Assembly: GCA_017555825.1 (NCBI GenBank)
Contig: JAFZFQ010000034.1
Span: 1 to 35,947 of the forward strand
Direction of reading: 5' to 3'
DNA length: 35,947 bases
DNA from: Bacteroidaceae bacterium
GTDB lineage: Bacteria; Bacteroidota; Bacteroidia; Bacteroidales; Barnesiellaceae_A
Both the position numbers and the translations under genes were made by a program. The notes below the pieces were generated by a model. That model was not told the DNA's origin and did no database searches. It worked only from the letters and a program-made list of their open reading frames with translations. How positions within the stretch are numbered: position 1 is the stretch's first letter; every line of letters starts with the position of its first letter. Below, one piece after another: positions 1-8,337 of this stretch.

Positions 1-30
1 CCCGATTATTATAGTAATGTACTAAGTAGA

Positions 31-1782
31 TTACTTGGTTACGCTTTCCAAACGCTTCATCATTACAAACATGAACAAAGCCGAAAGCAAGCAGAGTACG
101 ATGAACACTGTCCATACCGACCACAAGGGGAGACCTGCCCAGAGGAAACCACCCACAGCAACCAACATGTTACCGATGGCAGTAGCAACGAACCAGCCAC
201 CCATCATCAAACCTTTTAGTTTGGGAGGAGCTACTTTCGATACGAATGAGATACCCATGGGCGAGAGCAACAACTCGGCAAATGTGAGCACAAGGTATGT
301 AAAGATCAACCAGAATGCCGATGTGCGAGTCTCGGGCTTAGTCTCTGATTTGATAGCATTCAATGTCTCAGTAGCGCTTGCAGCAGCAGTTTCGTCGGCT
401 GCTGAGAGAACTGCAAACTTCGCATCATATACTTGGTTGAAAATTTCTTTATTCTCATCGGTGAGTTTGCCCTCAAAGTCAACTTTTGACTTCTCAGCTA
501 CTTTCAAAGCGGCTGCGTCATCGGCTGCATTGTAGATGTTCTCGGCAATAATCTCAGCGTTGTTAACAGCGATAGCGCGAGCTTGCTCGTTGGGGGTGTT
601 GAGACCACGTGAGCCGATAGCCATGATAGCAAAACCAACAGCAGCAACCATCATACCGTAAGCAATTTTGCGGGGGGCTGAGGGCTCTTTGCCACTCTTA
701 GCCAATGCACCAAAGATGGCCATTGATACGGGTGTCAAGGCAACTACATAGAAGGGGTTGAATTGTTGGAAGATAGGAGCAGATACGCTTACAACAGTGT
801 CGGCGCTGATGCCACTTGCACGGTATACCAAGAAGGCCAAGATGGCTGTTGCAAGAGCACCCGATACAATCTTACCCTTGGCAGTCTCACTTTGGAAGAT
901 TGAGAATGATGCGTATACAGCTACAATAATCAAGGCGAGATTCCATACGTCAAATACCATTGATTGCAAGCCCACGGCTTTTGTAGCAGTAAACTCGTCG
1001 GCAAAGTATGTAAGAGTCAAACCGTTTTGGTGGAACGCCATCCAGAAGAAGATAACAACGGCAAATACAAGGCAAAGAGCGATAACGCGTTGTTTGGTTT
1101 CTTGAGGAGTGAGGTTGTCAACGATAACTTCGGCTTCGCCTTTCTTCTTGCCACCCTCAACGTGACGGAATGTTGAGCGGAAAACGTAGTAAATGAGGAT
1201 TGAAAGAATCAAAGCCACACATGCTACTGCAAAAGCAAAGTGATAAGCATCGTTAGAAGAGAAACCGAGGCTGTTTTGTGCCCACAATTTGATACCTACG
1301 GCAGTAGTAGGAGCAAACAAAGAACCTACGTTGATAGCCATGTAGAAAATTGAGAAGCCTGAGTCGCGTTTTGATGCATATTTGGGATCGTCATAGAGGT
1401 TACCTACCATTACTTGCAAGTTACCCTTAAAGAGACCTGTACCAAGACTGATGAGAACCAAAGCTGCCATCATTGCAATCATAGCGATAGTATCGCCACC
1501 AAGAGGGAATGACAACAACATGTATCCGGCAAACATGATAGTAATACCGATTGTTACCATCTTACCAAAACCAAATTTGTCGGCAAGTACACCACCTACA
1601 AGTGGCATAAAATAAACCAAGCCAAGGAATGTTGAATAGATAGCACCGGCTGTTCCGGCTGCCAAGCCAAAGTTCTCTCTCAAGAAGAGAGCAAAAACAG
1701 CAAGCATGGTGTAGTAACCAAAACGCTCACCGGTATTGGCTAATGCTAAAGCATAAAGACCTTTGGGATGTCCTTTGAACAT
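31..1782 (-). CDS. POT-family (proton-coupled) peptide MFS transporter
   Basis: A 583-residue inner-membrane protein of the POT/PTR branch of the major facilitator superfamily, expected to import di- and tripeptides with protons. TM1 carries the POT signature region as TGERFGYY (residues 17-24), but the first Glu of the usual ExxER motif is Asn16. TM7 has FWMAFHQNG (246-254), TM8 follows FNPF (341), and TM10 has the conserved AELLLSPMG (502-510). I count 14 likely membrane segments, two of them extra and lying between TM7 and TM8. Residues about 394-488 form a soluble Ala/Glu-rich insert between canonical TM9 and TM10. The gene is alone downstream of der, with its own -7 element in the intergenic hairpin. 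Family is clear; substrate is inferred. Confidence 0.93.
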   Translation of the reverse strand: MFKGHPKGLYALALANTGERFGYYTMLAVFALFLRENFGLAAGTAGAIYSTFLGLVYFMPLVGGVLADKFGFGKMVTIGITIMFAGYMLLSFPLGGDTIAMIAMMAALVLISLGTGLFKGNLQVMVGNLYDDPKYASKRDSGFSIFYMAINVGSLFAPTTAVGIKLWAQNSLGFSSNDAYHFAFAVACVALILSILIYYVFRSTFRHVEGGKKKGEAEVIVDNLTPQETKQRVIALCLVFAVVIFFWMAFHQNGLTLTYFADEFTATKAVGLQSMVFDVWNLALIIVAVYASFSIFQSETAKGKIVSGALATAILAFLVYRASGISADTVVSVSAPIFQQFNPFYVVALTPVSMAIFGALAKSGKEPSAPRKIAYGMMVAAVGFAIMAIGSRGLNTPNEQARAIAVNNAEIIAENIYNAADDAAALKVAEKSKVDFEGKLTDENKEIFNQVYDAKFAVLSAADETAAASATETLNAIKSETKPETRTSAFWLIFTYLVLTFAELLLSPMGISFVSKVAPPKLKGLMMGGWFVATAIGNMLVAVGGFLWAGLPLWSVWTVFIVLCLLSALFMFVMMKRLESVTK

Positions 1783-1900
1783 AAGATTGAAAATTTAAGG
1801 TGTTTATAAATAAAATTGTTTGTTCGTTTTTTCTATAATAAAAATAATTGTCGTTCCTAACGTGTTGAACTATTTGATTTTGCTCGTCCTTTCGTTTCTT

Positions 1901-1939
1901 GAAAAGCGGTGCAAAGATAGGTGCTTTATACCGCTTTTC
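1901..1939 (-). terminator. Intrinsic terminator of the era-der unit
   Basis: A perfect 10-bp inverted repeat (GAAAAGCGGT at 1901-1910, ACCGCTTTTC at 1930-1939) with a 19-base loop lies 14 bases past the der stop codon. The sequence after it on the minus strand is T-rich but not a clean T run. The loop contains the presumed -7 promoter element of the next gene. Confidence 0.7.
1912..1919 (-). promoter_or_regulatory. Bacteroidetes -7 element for the peptide transporter
   Basis: Minus-strand TATCTTTG, an exact match to TAnnTTTG, about 130 bases before the transporter ATG. I see no TTTG at the -33 position. The element sits inside the loop of the der terminator, leaving an unusually long leader of roughly 120 bases. 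Confidence 0.65.
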
Positions 1940-1952
1940 CTATTTTTATGCA

Positions 1953-3266
1953 TTATTTCTCACGCATAAAAATGTTAATGGGCGTGCCTGTATAGTTCCA
2001 ATGCTCGCGTATCTTGTTTTCGAGATAGCGTTTGTAGGGATCTTTTACCCACTGCGGTAGGTTGCAGAAGAATATAAATGAGGGTATTTGAGCCTCCTTG
2101 AGCATGGTTATATACTTGATTTTTATATATTTGCCCTTTGTTGCTGGGGGCGGATAGGCCTCGATGGCAGCAAGCATTACTTCGTTGAGCTTTGATGTGG
2201 GCACGAGGCGCTTGCGATTTTGGTATACCTCGACAGCGGTCTCAAGTACCTTGAAGATGCGTTGCTTGGTGATGGCCGATGTGTAGATGATGGGGAAGTC
2301 GGTAAACGGAGCCAAGCGGTCGCGTATAGCCTTCTCGAAAGTTTTGATGGCAATGGTAGACTTGTCTTCTACAAGGTCCCACTTGTTTACACACACAACG
2401 ATACCTTTGCGGTTTTTCTGTATGAGCGAGAAGATGTTGAGGTCTTGGCCTTCGATACCGCGAGTGGCATCGATCATGAGGATACACACGTCGGCGTTCT
2501 CGATGGCGCGTATAGAGCGTATTACCGAGTAATATTCAAGATCTTCGGTCACTTTGCCTTTCTTGCGTATACCGGCAGTATCTACCAAGTAGAAGTCGAA
2601 GCCAAACTTGTTGTAGCGAGTATATATTGAGTCGCGAGTCGTACCGGCAATGTTGGTGACAATGTTGCGCTCCTCGCCGATAAAGGCGTTGATAATAGAC
2701 GATTTACCGGCATTGGGTCGGCCTACGACTGCAAAGCGCGGAATGTCTACCTCTGTTTCGTCTTCAAAGTCTTTGGTAAACTTGGCTACAATCTCGTCGA
2801 GCAACTCTCCTGTACCACTACCACTTACGGCCGATACACAGAAGGGGTCGCCCAAGCCGAAGGCGTAGAACTCGGCCGAGTTGTATATCCATTGGTTTGA
2901 GTCGGCTTTGTTGGCAACGAGAATGATTGGTTTCTTGGCGCGGCGCAATATGCTTGCCACGTGGTCGTCGAGGTCGGTAGTACCGTTGATGGCGTCGACC
3001 ACAAAGAGTATTACATCGGCCTCTTCGATGGCTATCGAAACTTGTTTGTTGATTTCTTCTTCAAAGATATCTTCAGAGTTTACTACCCAGCCACCTGTGT
3101 CGATGATAGAGAACTCCTTTCCACCCCACTCAACCTTGCCGTATTGGCGGTCGCGTGTAGTGCCGGCGGTCTCATTGACAATGGCTTGTCGTGTTTGTGT
3201 GAGTCGGTTGAATAGGGTCGATTTACCCACGTTGGGGCGCCCTACTATGGCTACGATATTTCCCAT
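1953..3266 (-). CDS. der: Ribosome-assembly GTPase Der (EngA)
   Basis: A 437-residue GTPase with two tandem G domains, needed for maturation of the 50S subunit in the cytoplasm. Domain 1 shows [10 protein letters not shown] near residue 9, DTGGW and NKAD. Domain 2 starts near residue 178 with [10 protein letters not shown], then [11 protein letters not shown] and NKWD. The C-terminal KH-like domain covers about 350-437. Length and motif order are standard. The ATG lies 26 bases after the era stop codon and no terminator separates them, so era and der are probably co-transcribed. Two consecutive ribosome GTPases downstream of rpmF suggest a translation-linked cluster. Confidence 0.98.
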   Translation of the reverse strand: MGNIVAIVGRPNVGKSTLFNRLTQTRQAIVNETAGTTRDRQYGKVEWGGKEFSIIDTGGWVVNSEDIFEEEINKQVSIAIEEADVILFVVDAINGTTDLDDHVASILRRAKKPIILVANKADSNQWIYNSAEFYAFGLGDPFCVSAVSGSGTGELLDEIVAKFTKDFEDETEVDIPRFAVVGRPNAGKSSIINAFIGEERNIVTNIAGTTRDSIYTRYNKFGFDFYLVDTAGIRKKGKVTEDLEYYSVIRSIRAIENADVCILMIDATRGIEGQDLNIFSLIQKNRKGIVVCVNKWDLVEDKSTIAIKTFEKAIRDRLAPFTDFPIIYTSAITKQRIFKVLETAVEVYQNRKRLVPTSKLNEVMLAAIEAYPPPATKGKYIKIKYITMLKEAQIPSFIFFCNLPQWVKDPYKRYLENKIREHWNYTGTPINIFMREK

Positions 3267-3292
3267 AATGTATTGAGTTTGGGTGTTGTATT

Positions 3293-4177
3293 TTATTCGT
3301 TAAGGTATCCAAATGAGCGCAACTTGTTTTCTCTATTGCGCCAGTCTTTTTCAACCTTGACATATAGTTGTAGAAATACTTGCTTGTCGAAGAATGCCTC
3401 AATGTCTTTGCGTGCCATTGTGCCTACGCGTTTCAAGGCCGATCCTCCTTTGCCTATGATGATGCCCTTTTGAGAGTCGCGCTCGACATATATCACGGCC
3501 GATATTTCTATGCGCTTGTCGCTCTCCTTGAAGAGCTCAACGGCTACTTCACAGGCATAGGGTATCTCCTTGTCGTAGGTGAGGAGTATCTTCTCGCGGA
3601 TGATTTCGTTTACGAAGAAGCGAGCCGGCTTGTCGGTGAGGGCATCTTTGTCGAAGAATGGGGGCGACTCGGGGAGCAGTGCATGGATGCGCTTGAGTAG
3701 GTTGTCGATGTTGAAGCGCAGCATGGCCGATATGGGTATAATCTCGGCTTGAGGAAGGAGCTCTTTCCAACGCTCTACGAGGGCCTCCAATTCGGCTTGT
3801 CCCTTGAGAAGGTCTATCTTGTTAATGATGACAATAACGGGCATTTGCTCCTTGGCTACGCGAGCAAGAAACTCGGCATTCTTGTCGGGAGTCTCAACTG
3901 TGTCGGTAACATAGAGTAGGATGTCGGCGTCGACAAGTGCCGATTGTGAGAAGCCGAGCATAGACTCTTGCAGCTTGTAGTTGGGCTTGAGCACGCCCGG
4001 GGTGTCGGAGTAGACAATCTGCATATCGTCGGTATTGACGATACCCATGATGCGGTGGCGTGTGGTTTGTGCCTTGGATGTGATGATAGAGATGCGTTCG
4101 CCCACGAGCGAGTTCATCAATGTCGATTTACCAACATTGGGGTTTCCAACGATATTTACAAATCCCGATTTATGCAT
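3293..4177 (-). CDS. era: 16S rRNA-binding GTPase Era
   Basis: A 294-residue GTPase that binds the 3' end of 16S rRNA and assists 30S maturation. The G domain shows [10 protein letters not shown] (residues 11-20), a switch-region TTRHR, DTPG and NKID. The C-terminal KH domain has the [11 protein letters not shown] loop near residue 243. The length is normal for Era. It has its own -7 element just upstream, behind the fabH terminator, and is followed closely by der. Confidence 0.98.
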   Translation of the reverse strand: MHKSGFVNIVGNPNVGKSTLMNSLVGERISIITSKAQTTRHRIMGIVNTDDMQIVYSDTPGVLKPNYKLQESMLGFSQSALVDADILLYVTDTVETPDKNAEFLARVAKEQMPVIVIINKIDLLKGQAELEALVERWKELLPQAEIIPISAMLRFNIDNLLKRIHALLPESPPFFDKDALTDKPARFFVNEIIREKILLTYDKEIPYACEVAVELFKESDKRIEISAVIYVERDSQKGIIIGKGGSALKRVGTMARKDIEAFFDKQVFLQLYVKVEKDWRNRENKLRSFGYLNE

Positions 4178-4194
4178 AACGTCTGGTTTTGTTG

Positions 4195-4227
4195 CAAAAA
4201 TAAGAAAAAAGAGCCGAAAATGCCAAT
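4195..4227 (-). promoter_or_regulatory. Promoter of era-der
   Basis: Minus-strand TATTTTTG (4195-4202) matches TAnnTTTG exactly. A partial -33 element ATTG (4224-4227) lies 21 bases upstream. The era ATG follows about 18 bases downstream. Confidence 0.6.
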
Positions 4228-4249
4228 TTTTGAGCCATTATATAAAGAC

Positions 4250-4282
4250 AAAACGCACCACGCTGTGTTGCGGGTGCGTTTT
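4250..4282 (-). terminator. Intrinsic terminator after fabH
   Basis: A perfect 10-bp stem (AAAACGCACC at 4250-4259 with GGTGCGTTTT at 4273-4282) sits 21 bases past the fabH stop codon. On the minus strand the descending arm ends in TTTT and is followed by GTCTTT. Confidence 0.8.
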
Positions 4283-4303
4283 TGGTGTGTAAATGTTGTT
4301 TCC

Positions 4304-5296
4304 TTACTGTGCATCGTAGCCCCATACGAGGTAGAGGGCTCCCCAAGTAAATCCTGCGCCAAAGGCTGTGAGGATGAGTTTGTCGCCTTTTTTGAATTTG
4401 TGTTCATACTCAGATAGGCACAAGGGGATAGATGCTGCGCTTGTGTTGCCGTAATTTTGTATGTTTACGATAAGTTTTTCCTCGGGAACGTTAAATCTCT
4501 CGGCAATGGCCTCGATGATACGTAGGTTGGCCTGATGGGGTATCAGGTAGCTTATATCGTCGATTGTGAGATTGTTGCGTTTCATAATGGTGTCGGACGA
4601 CTCAATCATGTCGGCAACCGCATGCTTAAATACGAAGCGACCGTCTTGGTATACATAGTGCTCGTTATTGTCGATTGTAGCGTGCGATGCGGGACGTGCC
4701 GATCCGCCGGCTGTCATGACAAGGTGTGGGAGGCCTATGCCATCGGTGTGGAATACGGCGTCCATAACACCAATATTTTCTTCGGTGGGTTCAAGAAGCA
4801 CACATGCGGCTGCGTCGCCAAACAGCGGGCAGGTGTTGCGGTCTTTGTAGTTGGTCATCGACGACATCTTTTCGGCCGCTATCACAACTACTTTTTTGTG
4901 TACTCCGGCTTGTATGTACATGGCACCGGCTTGTAGTGCTACGATGAAACCTGCGCAAGCGGCCTGTATATCGTATGAGTAGGCAGTTTTTATACCCACT
5001 TTCTCGGCAATGATTGAGGCTGTAGAAGGGAAACGGTAGTCGGGGTTTGATGTAGCGCAGATGATGAGCTCAATCTCCGCCGGGTTTATGCCGGTCTTTT
5101 CGATGAGCGATTGCAATGCGCGTGCGCCCAGCTCTGACGAGCCTGCACCTTCTTGCTTGAGGATTCTTCTTTCTTTGATACCTACGCGAGTGGTTATCCA
5201 CTCGTCGCTTGTGTCTACCATTTGTGCCAACTCCTCGTTGTTGAGTATGTAGTCGGGGGTGTATGATGCGACACCTGTAATTTTTGCCTTGAACAT
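4304..5296 (-). CDS. fabH: Beta-ketoacyl-ACP synthase III (FabH)
   Basis: A 330-residue condensing enzyme that starts fatty-acid synthesis by joining acetyl-CoA (or a branched acyl-CoA) to malonyl-ACP in the cytosol. The catalytic triad is visible: Cys114 in QAACAGF, His254 in IPHQANLR and Asn284 in YGNTSAAS, close to the E. coli positions 112, 244 and 274. It lies between rpmF and era, an arrangement common in this phylum. A hairpin separates it from rpmF, and an imperfect -7 box (TATTTTTA at 5322-5329) suggests it may also be transcribed on its own. Confidence 0.97.
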   Translation of the reverse strand: MFKAKITGVASYTPDYILNNEELAQMVDTSDEWITTRVGIKERRILKQEGAGSSELGARALQSLIEKTGINPAEIELIICATSNPDYRFPSTASIIAEKVGIKTAYSYDIQAACAGFIVALQAGAMYIQAGVHKKVVVIAAEKMSSMTNYKDRNTCPLFGDAAACVLLEPTEENIGVMDAVFHTDGIGLPHLVMTAGGSARPASHATIDNNEHYVYQDGRFVFKHAVADMIESSDTIMKRNNLTIDDISYLIPHQANLRIIEAIAERFNVPEEKLIVNIQNYGNTSAASIPLCLSEYEHKFKKGDKLILTAFGAGFTWGALYLVWGYDAQ

Positions 5297-5369
5297 AATG
5301 TTCTTATGTTAAAATTAGTTGTAAAAATATAACAATTACACCTTGCAACTAATATGATGTGTAAAGAAA

Positions 5370-5392
5370 AATGCCCTAATACTTAGGGCATT
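5370..5392 (-). terminator. Hairpin terminator or attenuator between rpmF and fabH
   Basis: A perfect 10-bp stem (AATGCCCTAA / TTAGGGCATT) with a 3-base loop, followed on the minus strand by TTTCTTT. It lies 23 bases past the rpmF stop codon and 73 bases before the fabH ATG. Confidence 0.8.
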
Positions 5393-5415
5393 AAATTTCT
5401 GCAAGCTGTGTTTGA

Positions 5416-5601
5416 TTAAACAGCAGCTTCTTTTTCGATAGCCAACTTACCACGGTAGTAACCGCATTCGCCGCATACTGTGTGGTAAACATGCCATGCA
5501 CCGCAGTTGGGGCAAATGGCCAATGTGGGGGCTACAGCCTTGTCGTGAGTTCTTCTCTTGGCTGTTCTTGTCTTTGACTGTTTTCTTTTAGGATGTGCCA
5601 T
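5416..5601 (-). CDS. rpmF: 50S ribosomal protein L32
   Basis: A 61-residue basic protein with the L32 start MAHPKRKQSKTRT and a zinc ribbon of two CxxC pairs (Cys30/33 and Cys43/46). It is a structural protein of the large ribosomal subunit. It starts 19 bases after the DUF177 gene, giving the widespread yceD-rpmF pair. Confidence 0.97.
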   Translation of the reverse strand: MAHPKRKQSKTRTAKRRTHDKAVAPTLAICPNCGAWHVYHTVCGECGYYRGKLAIEKEAAV

Positions 5602-5620
5602 TTTACTATATATTTAATTA

Positions 5621-6190
5621 TTATCTTTTCAGTTTTTTGAGTGCGTCCCAACGAGGGTCGGTAGGTTTTTCTACCTCTTCTTGTGTGTCGTCGTCGGCAA
5701 ATTCGATGTCGTCGTCATCTTCATCATCGACGCGTCTTGCACTCATTTGTTGCAACCTTGCGCTCATCTCCTTGTTGCACTTGCCATAGGGGTGTACGTG
5801 CTTGATGGGAATGGTGAGTGCGATAAATTCGTAGAGAAACCATGCGATATTTATCTCGCCCTCATCTTCAGGGATGATGAGCATGTTGTCGCTTTCCTCT
5901 TTAAATTCGTGTCCAAACTTGATGAAGAGCTGCTCATCGGTGTCGATTTCGTGCTCCATGTCGTCAAGACAGCGGTCGCAGGGGATGTATATCACGCCCG
6001 AAAGGTGGAAGTTGAGTTCAACTACTGTTGCTGTTCGTTTTACTTCGAGCGCAACATCTACCTTTCCGCGTTGGACTTCGGGTCCGTCAATATTTGCAAA
6101 GAACTCGTTGTCGAGCCTGTACTCAAGTGCTGTAGAAGTATCTACAGGCATGGTTTTGAGCGATAGTTTATATTCTGTAAACTTTCCCAA
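5621..6190 (-). CDS. DUF177 / YceD-family protein
   Basis: A 189-residue acidic cytoplasmic protein of the DUF177 family. In other bacteria the family is genetically linked to rpmF and to 23S rRNA or ribosome maturation; the biochemical role here is unknown. The core CDRCLDDMEHEI (about residues 72-83) and PEDEGEINIAWFLYEF are conserved Bacteroidetes features, and the tail ends in the typical TDPRWDALK. The reading frame opens with TTG at 6188-6190. The next in-frame ATG is 13 codons later and would cut the conserved GKFTEYKL start, so TTG is preferred. Two ATGs just upstream (6199-6204) are in another frame. A good promoter lies directly upstream. Confidence 0.92.
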   Translation of the reverse strand: MGKFTEYKLSLKTMPVDTSTALEYRLDNEFFANIDGPEVQRGKVDVALEVKRTATVVELNFHLSGVIYIPCDRCLDDMEHEIDTDEQLFIKFGHEFKEESDNMLIIPEDEGEINIAWFLYEFIALTIPIKHVHPYGKCNKEMSARLQQMSARRVDDEDDDDIEFADDDTQEEVEKPTDPRWDALKKLKR

Positions 6191-6216
6191 GGCTGATACA
6201 TCATTAAAAAACTGCG

Positions 6217-6249
6217 CAAAGGTAAGAAAAATTATTGGTACTTGTCAAA
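6217..6249 (-). promoter_or_regulatory. Promoter of the DUF177-rpmF unit
   Basis: A complete Bacteroidetes promoter on the minus strand: TTTG (6246-6249), 21-base spacer, TACCTTTG (6217-6224). Transcription should begin near 6210, about 20 bases before the TTG start codon. Confidence 0.75.
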
Positions 6250-6417
6250 TCTTTGTGCAGTTATTTATTATACAATGGTGTTAATTTTATCGTGAAATAG
6301 ATATTTCGGGGGTATAACAACCTTTTATACTCAATGGTTTAGGTGGTGTTGCGAAAAAAATATTTTTTTTGACTTGTGGCACTATTTTTTTGTCGTAGCG
6401 CGTGAGTGCCAATAAAG

Positions 6418-6454
6418 TCAAAAGGTTGCATCTGGTGTTGATGCAACCTTTTGA
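6418..6454 (-). terminator. Intrinsic terminator of the aldolase gene
   Basis: A perfect 15-bp stem (6418-6432 with 6440-6454, core AAAAGGTTGCATC) and a 7-base loop, 17 bases past the fba stop codon. The minus-strand sequence after it is CTTTATT. The 6250-6417 stretch beyond holds only AT-rich sequence and a 7-bp inverted repeat (6377-6383 / 6405-6411); I see no gene there. Confidence 0.85.
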
Positions 6455-6470
6455 GTCTATATTTTTGTTA

Positions 6471-7466
6471 TTAGAGAGCTTTACCTGCGCTACCAAGAAC
6501 GTTGATGAGTTTGTGCTTGTAAAGTTCTTTGAGCGAGTCGCGAGCGGGACCGAGGTATTTGCGGGGGTCGAACTCGGCGGGCTTAGTAGCCATAACCTCG
6601 CGGATAGCTGCTGTCATAGCCAAGCGACCGTCTGAGTCGATGTTGATCTTACATACCGATGATGTAGCGGCGCGACGGAGTTGCTCCTCGGGAATACCGA
6701 TAGCGTCTTTGAGGGCGCCACCGTATTGGTTGATGATAGCAACCTTGTCTTGGGGTACGCTTGATGAGCCGTGCAATACGATGGGGAAACCGGGTATACG
6801 TTTCTCGATCTCTTCGAGGATGTCGAAGCGTAGGGGGGGAGGTACGAGGATGCCCTCTTCGTTGCGAGTGCATTGCTCGGGACGGAACTTGTTGGCACCG
6901 TGAGAAGTACCGATAGAGATAGCGAGTGAGTCAACACCTGTCTTAGATACGAAGTCTTCAACCTCTTCGGGACGAGTGTAGGTGTGGTGCTCGGCGCATA
7001 CATCATCTTCAACACCGGCCAATACACCAAGCTCACCCTCAACTGTTACGTCGAATTGGTGTGCATACTCAACAACGCGACGAGTGAGCTCAACATTCTC
7101 TTCGTATGAGTGGTGTGAACCGTCGATCATTACTGATGAGAAGCCCATGTCGATACAAGACTTACAGAGCTCGAATGTGTCACCGTGGTCGAGGTGAAGT
7201 GTTACGGGGATTGCACAACCCAACTCTTTGGCATACTCTACAGCACCTTGTGCCATGTAGCGAAGGAGTGTTTGGTTGGCATATTTGCGTGCTCCACTTG
7301 AAACTTGGAGGATTACGGGCGATTGACACTCTACTGCGGCTTGGATGATTGCTTGCATTTGCTCCATGTTGTTGAAGTTGAATGCGGCAATTGCATATTT
7401 GCCGTCCATGGCTTTGCGGAACATCTCGCGGGTGTTCACCAAGCCTAATTCTTTGTAACTAACCAT
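6471..7466 (-). CDS. fba: Class II fructose-1,6-bisphosphate aldolase
   Basis: A 331-residue zinc-dependent aldolase of glycolysis and gluconeogenesis, interconverting fructose-1,6-bisphosphate with dihydroxyacetone phosphate and glyceraldehyde-3-phosphate. Visible motifs are LHLDHGD with the first zinc His (about residue 94), SVMIDGSHH, EGELGVLAGVED, the second metal His region GTSHGANKF, and IVLHGSSS. The length fits class II enzymes. It is a single-gene unit with its own promoter and a strong terminator, consistent with high expression. Confidence 0.97.
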   Translation of the reverse strand: MVSYKELGLVNTREMFRKAMDGKYAIAAFNFNNMEQMQAIIQAAVECQSPVILQVSSGARKYANQTLLRYMAQGAVEYAKELGCAIPVTLHLDHGDTFELCKSCIDMGFSSVMIDGSHHSYEENVELTRRVVEYAHQFDVTVEGELGVLAGVEDDVCAEHHTYTRPEEVEDFVSKTGVDSLAISIGTSHGANKFRPEQCTRNEEGILVPPPLRFDILEEIEKRIPGFPIVLHGSSSVPQDKVAIINQYGGALKDAIGIPEEQLRRAATSSVCKINIDSDGRLAMTAAIREVMATKPAEFDPRKYLGPARDSLKELYKHKLINVLGSAGKAL

Positions 7467-7503
7467 ATTTATAATCTATTAAATTGATGAATAATCTTTG
7501 TTG

Positions 7504-7533
7504 CAAAGTTACGAAAAAAATATCATTTGCAAG
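7504..7533 (-). promoter_or_regulatory. Promoter of fba
   Basis: Minus-strand TAACTTTG (7504-7511) is an exact -7 match, with a partial -33 CTTG (7530-7533) 18 bases upstream. The fba ATG lies about 38 bases downstream. Confidence 0.65.
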
Positions 7534-7617
7534 TCTGTCGCATTGCAAAGTTTCGGTTTGTCAGTCAAATTTATCTTATATATAATGTATGTGCGGTTAA
7601 GTGCTTGATAGTATGTG

Positions 7618-8259
7618 CTATTTTGATATTTTCCATTTTTTGTTTTTCCACAGTAGTGTTATCTGTGGCTTTATGTGGCTTTCTATCTCTTTACGGCTAT
7701 CCTCGTCGAGGGTGCGCAGAAATGAGGGCATGGCAACAATGTCGTTTGTCTCGTTGCACATGGTGTATTGTATGGTGTGAAGACCTATTTTTTTTAGCAA
7801 CGCTTCGCGCTCCTTGCGCTTGCTCTTGGGTAGGGTTATAAAGTCGGCTACCGTGATGGGGTTAATGTGTTTTTTGAGTGCAATGGGTTGCCATTTCTCA
7901 TCATATAGGTCTATGTGGCTATTGGCTACAGGGCCTTCTATGGTGGTTATGATGGCGTATAGATGTGTTTTGCCCTCTTTTATTTGCTTGATTTGCAGGG
8001 TACTTGCCTTTGATGTGCGCAGGTGCAAGTAGGTGTCGCTCAGGGTTGTGAGGCAAGCTGTGTCGCCTGTAAATGTAGGTGCCTTGGCGCTCATGCCGGC
8101 GTTATAGAGATCTATCATGTCGAGCCGGGCATTCTTGCCTATCGAGGGGGTGATGTGAAGGGGCATATTGCTCCAAGCATCGGCTATGGTTTGTGCCGAG
8201 CTACCGGTTGCGACCCATGTCATCATCAGTATACTTGCTATATAGTGGGCTATTTTCAT
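7618..8259 (-). CDS. Secreted DUF3256-family protein
   Basis: A 213-residue protein with an N-terminal signal peptide (residues 1-23, ending GSSAQ). It resembles the Bacteroidetes DUF3256 family: an early WSNMP...ITPSI...NARLDMIDLYNAGM segment, then TTLSDTYLHL, and a KWQPI segment in the middle. It probably acts in the periplasm. No catalytic motif is visible and the function is unknown. It lies downstream of an EamA transporter with its own -7 box. Family assignment is from memory of the motif pattern. Confidence 0.8.
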   Translation of the reverse strand: MKIAHYIASILMMTWVATGSSAQTIADAWSNMPLHITPSIGKNARLDMIDLYNAGMSAKAPTFTGDTACLTTLSDTYLHLRTSKASTLQIKQIKEGKTHLYAIITTIEGPVANSHIDLYDEKWQPIALKKHINPITVADFITLPKSKRKEREALLKKIGLHTIQYTMCNETNDIVAMPSFLRTLDEDSRKEIESHIKPQITLLWKNKKWKISK

Positions 8260-8286
8260 TGTGCTATAATTCTATTATTGATTATA

Positions 8287-8294
8287 CAAATGTA
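8287..8294 (-). promoter_or_regulatory. -7 element upstream of the DUF3256 gene
   Basis: Minus-strand TACATTTG matches TAnnTTTG exactly, 28 bases before the ATG. No -33 TTTG is seen at the right distance. Confidence 0.5.
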
Positions 8295-8337
8295 GGTATT
8301 TTATGAATATGCGCCGAGGGGCTTGTATGAAATAATG

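Noticed and set aside
4156..4407. 83-codon minus-strand frame across the fabH-era gap
   Set aside because: It overlaps the ends of both genes and the fabH terminator, and shows no protein-like pattern.
6287..6496. 69-codon minus-strand frame between fba and the DUF177 gene
   Set aside because: It overlaps the end of fba and the fba terminator, and its product shows no recognisable features.
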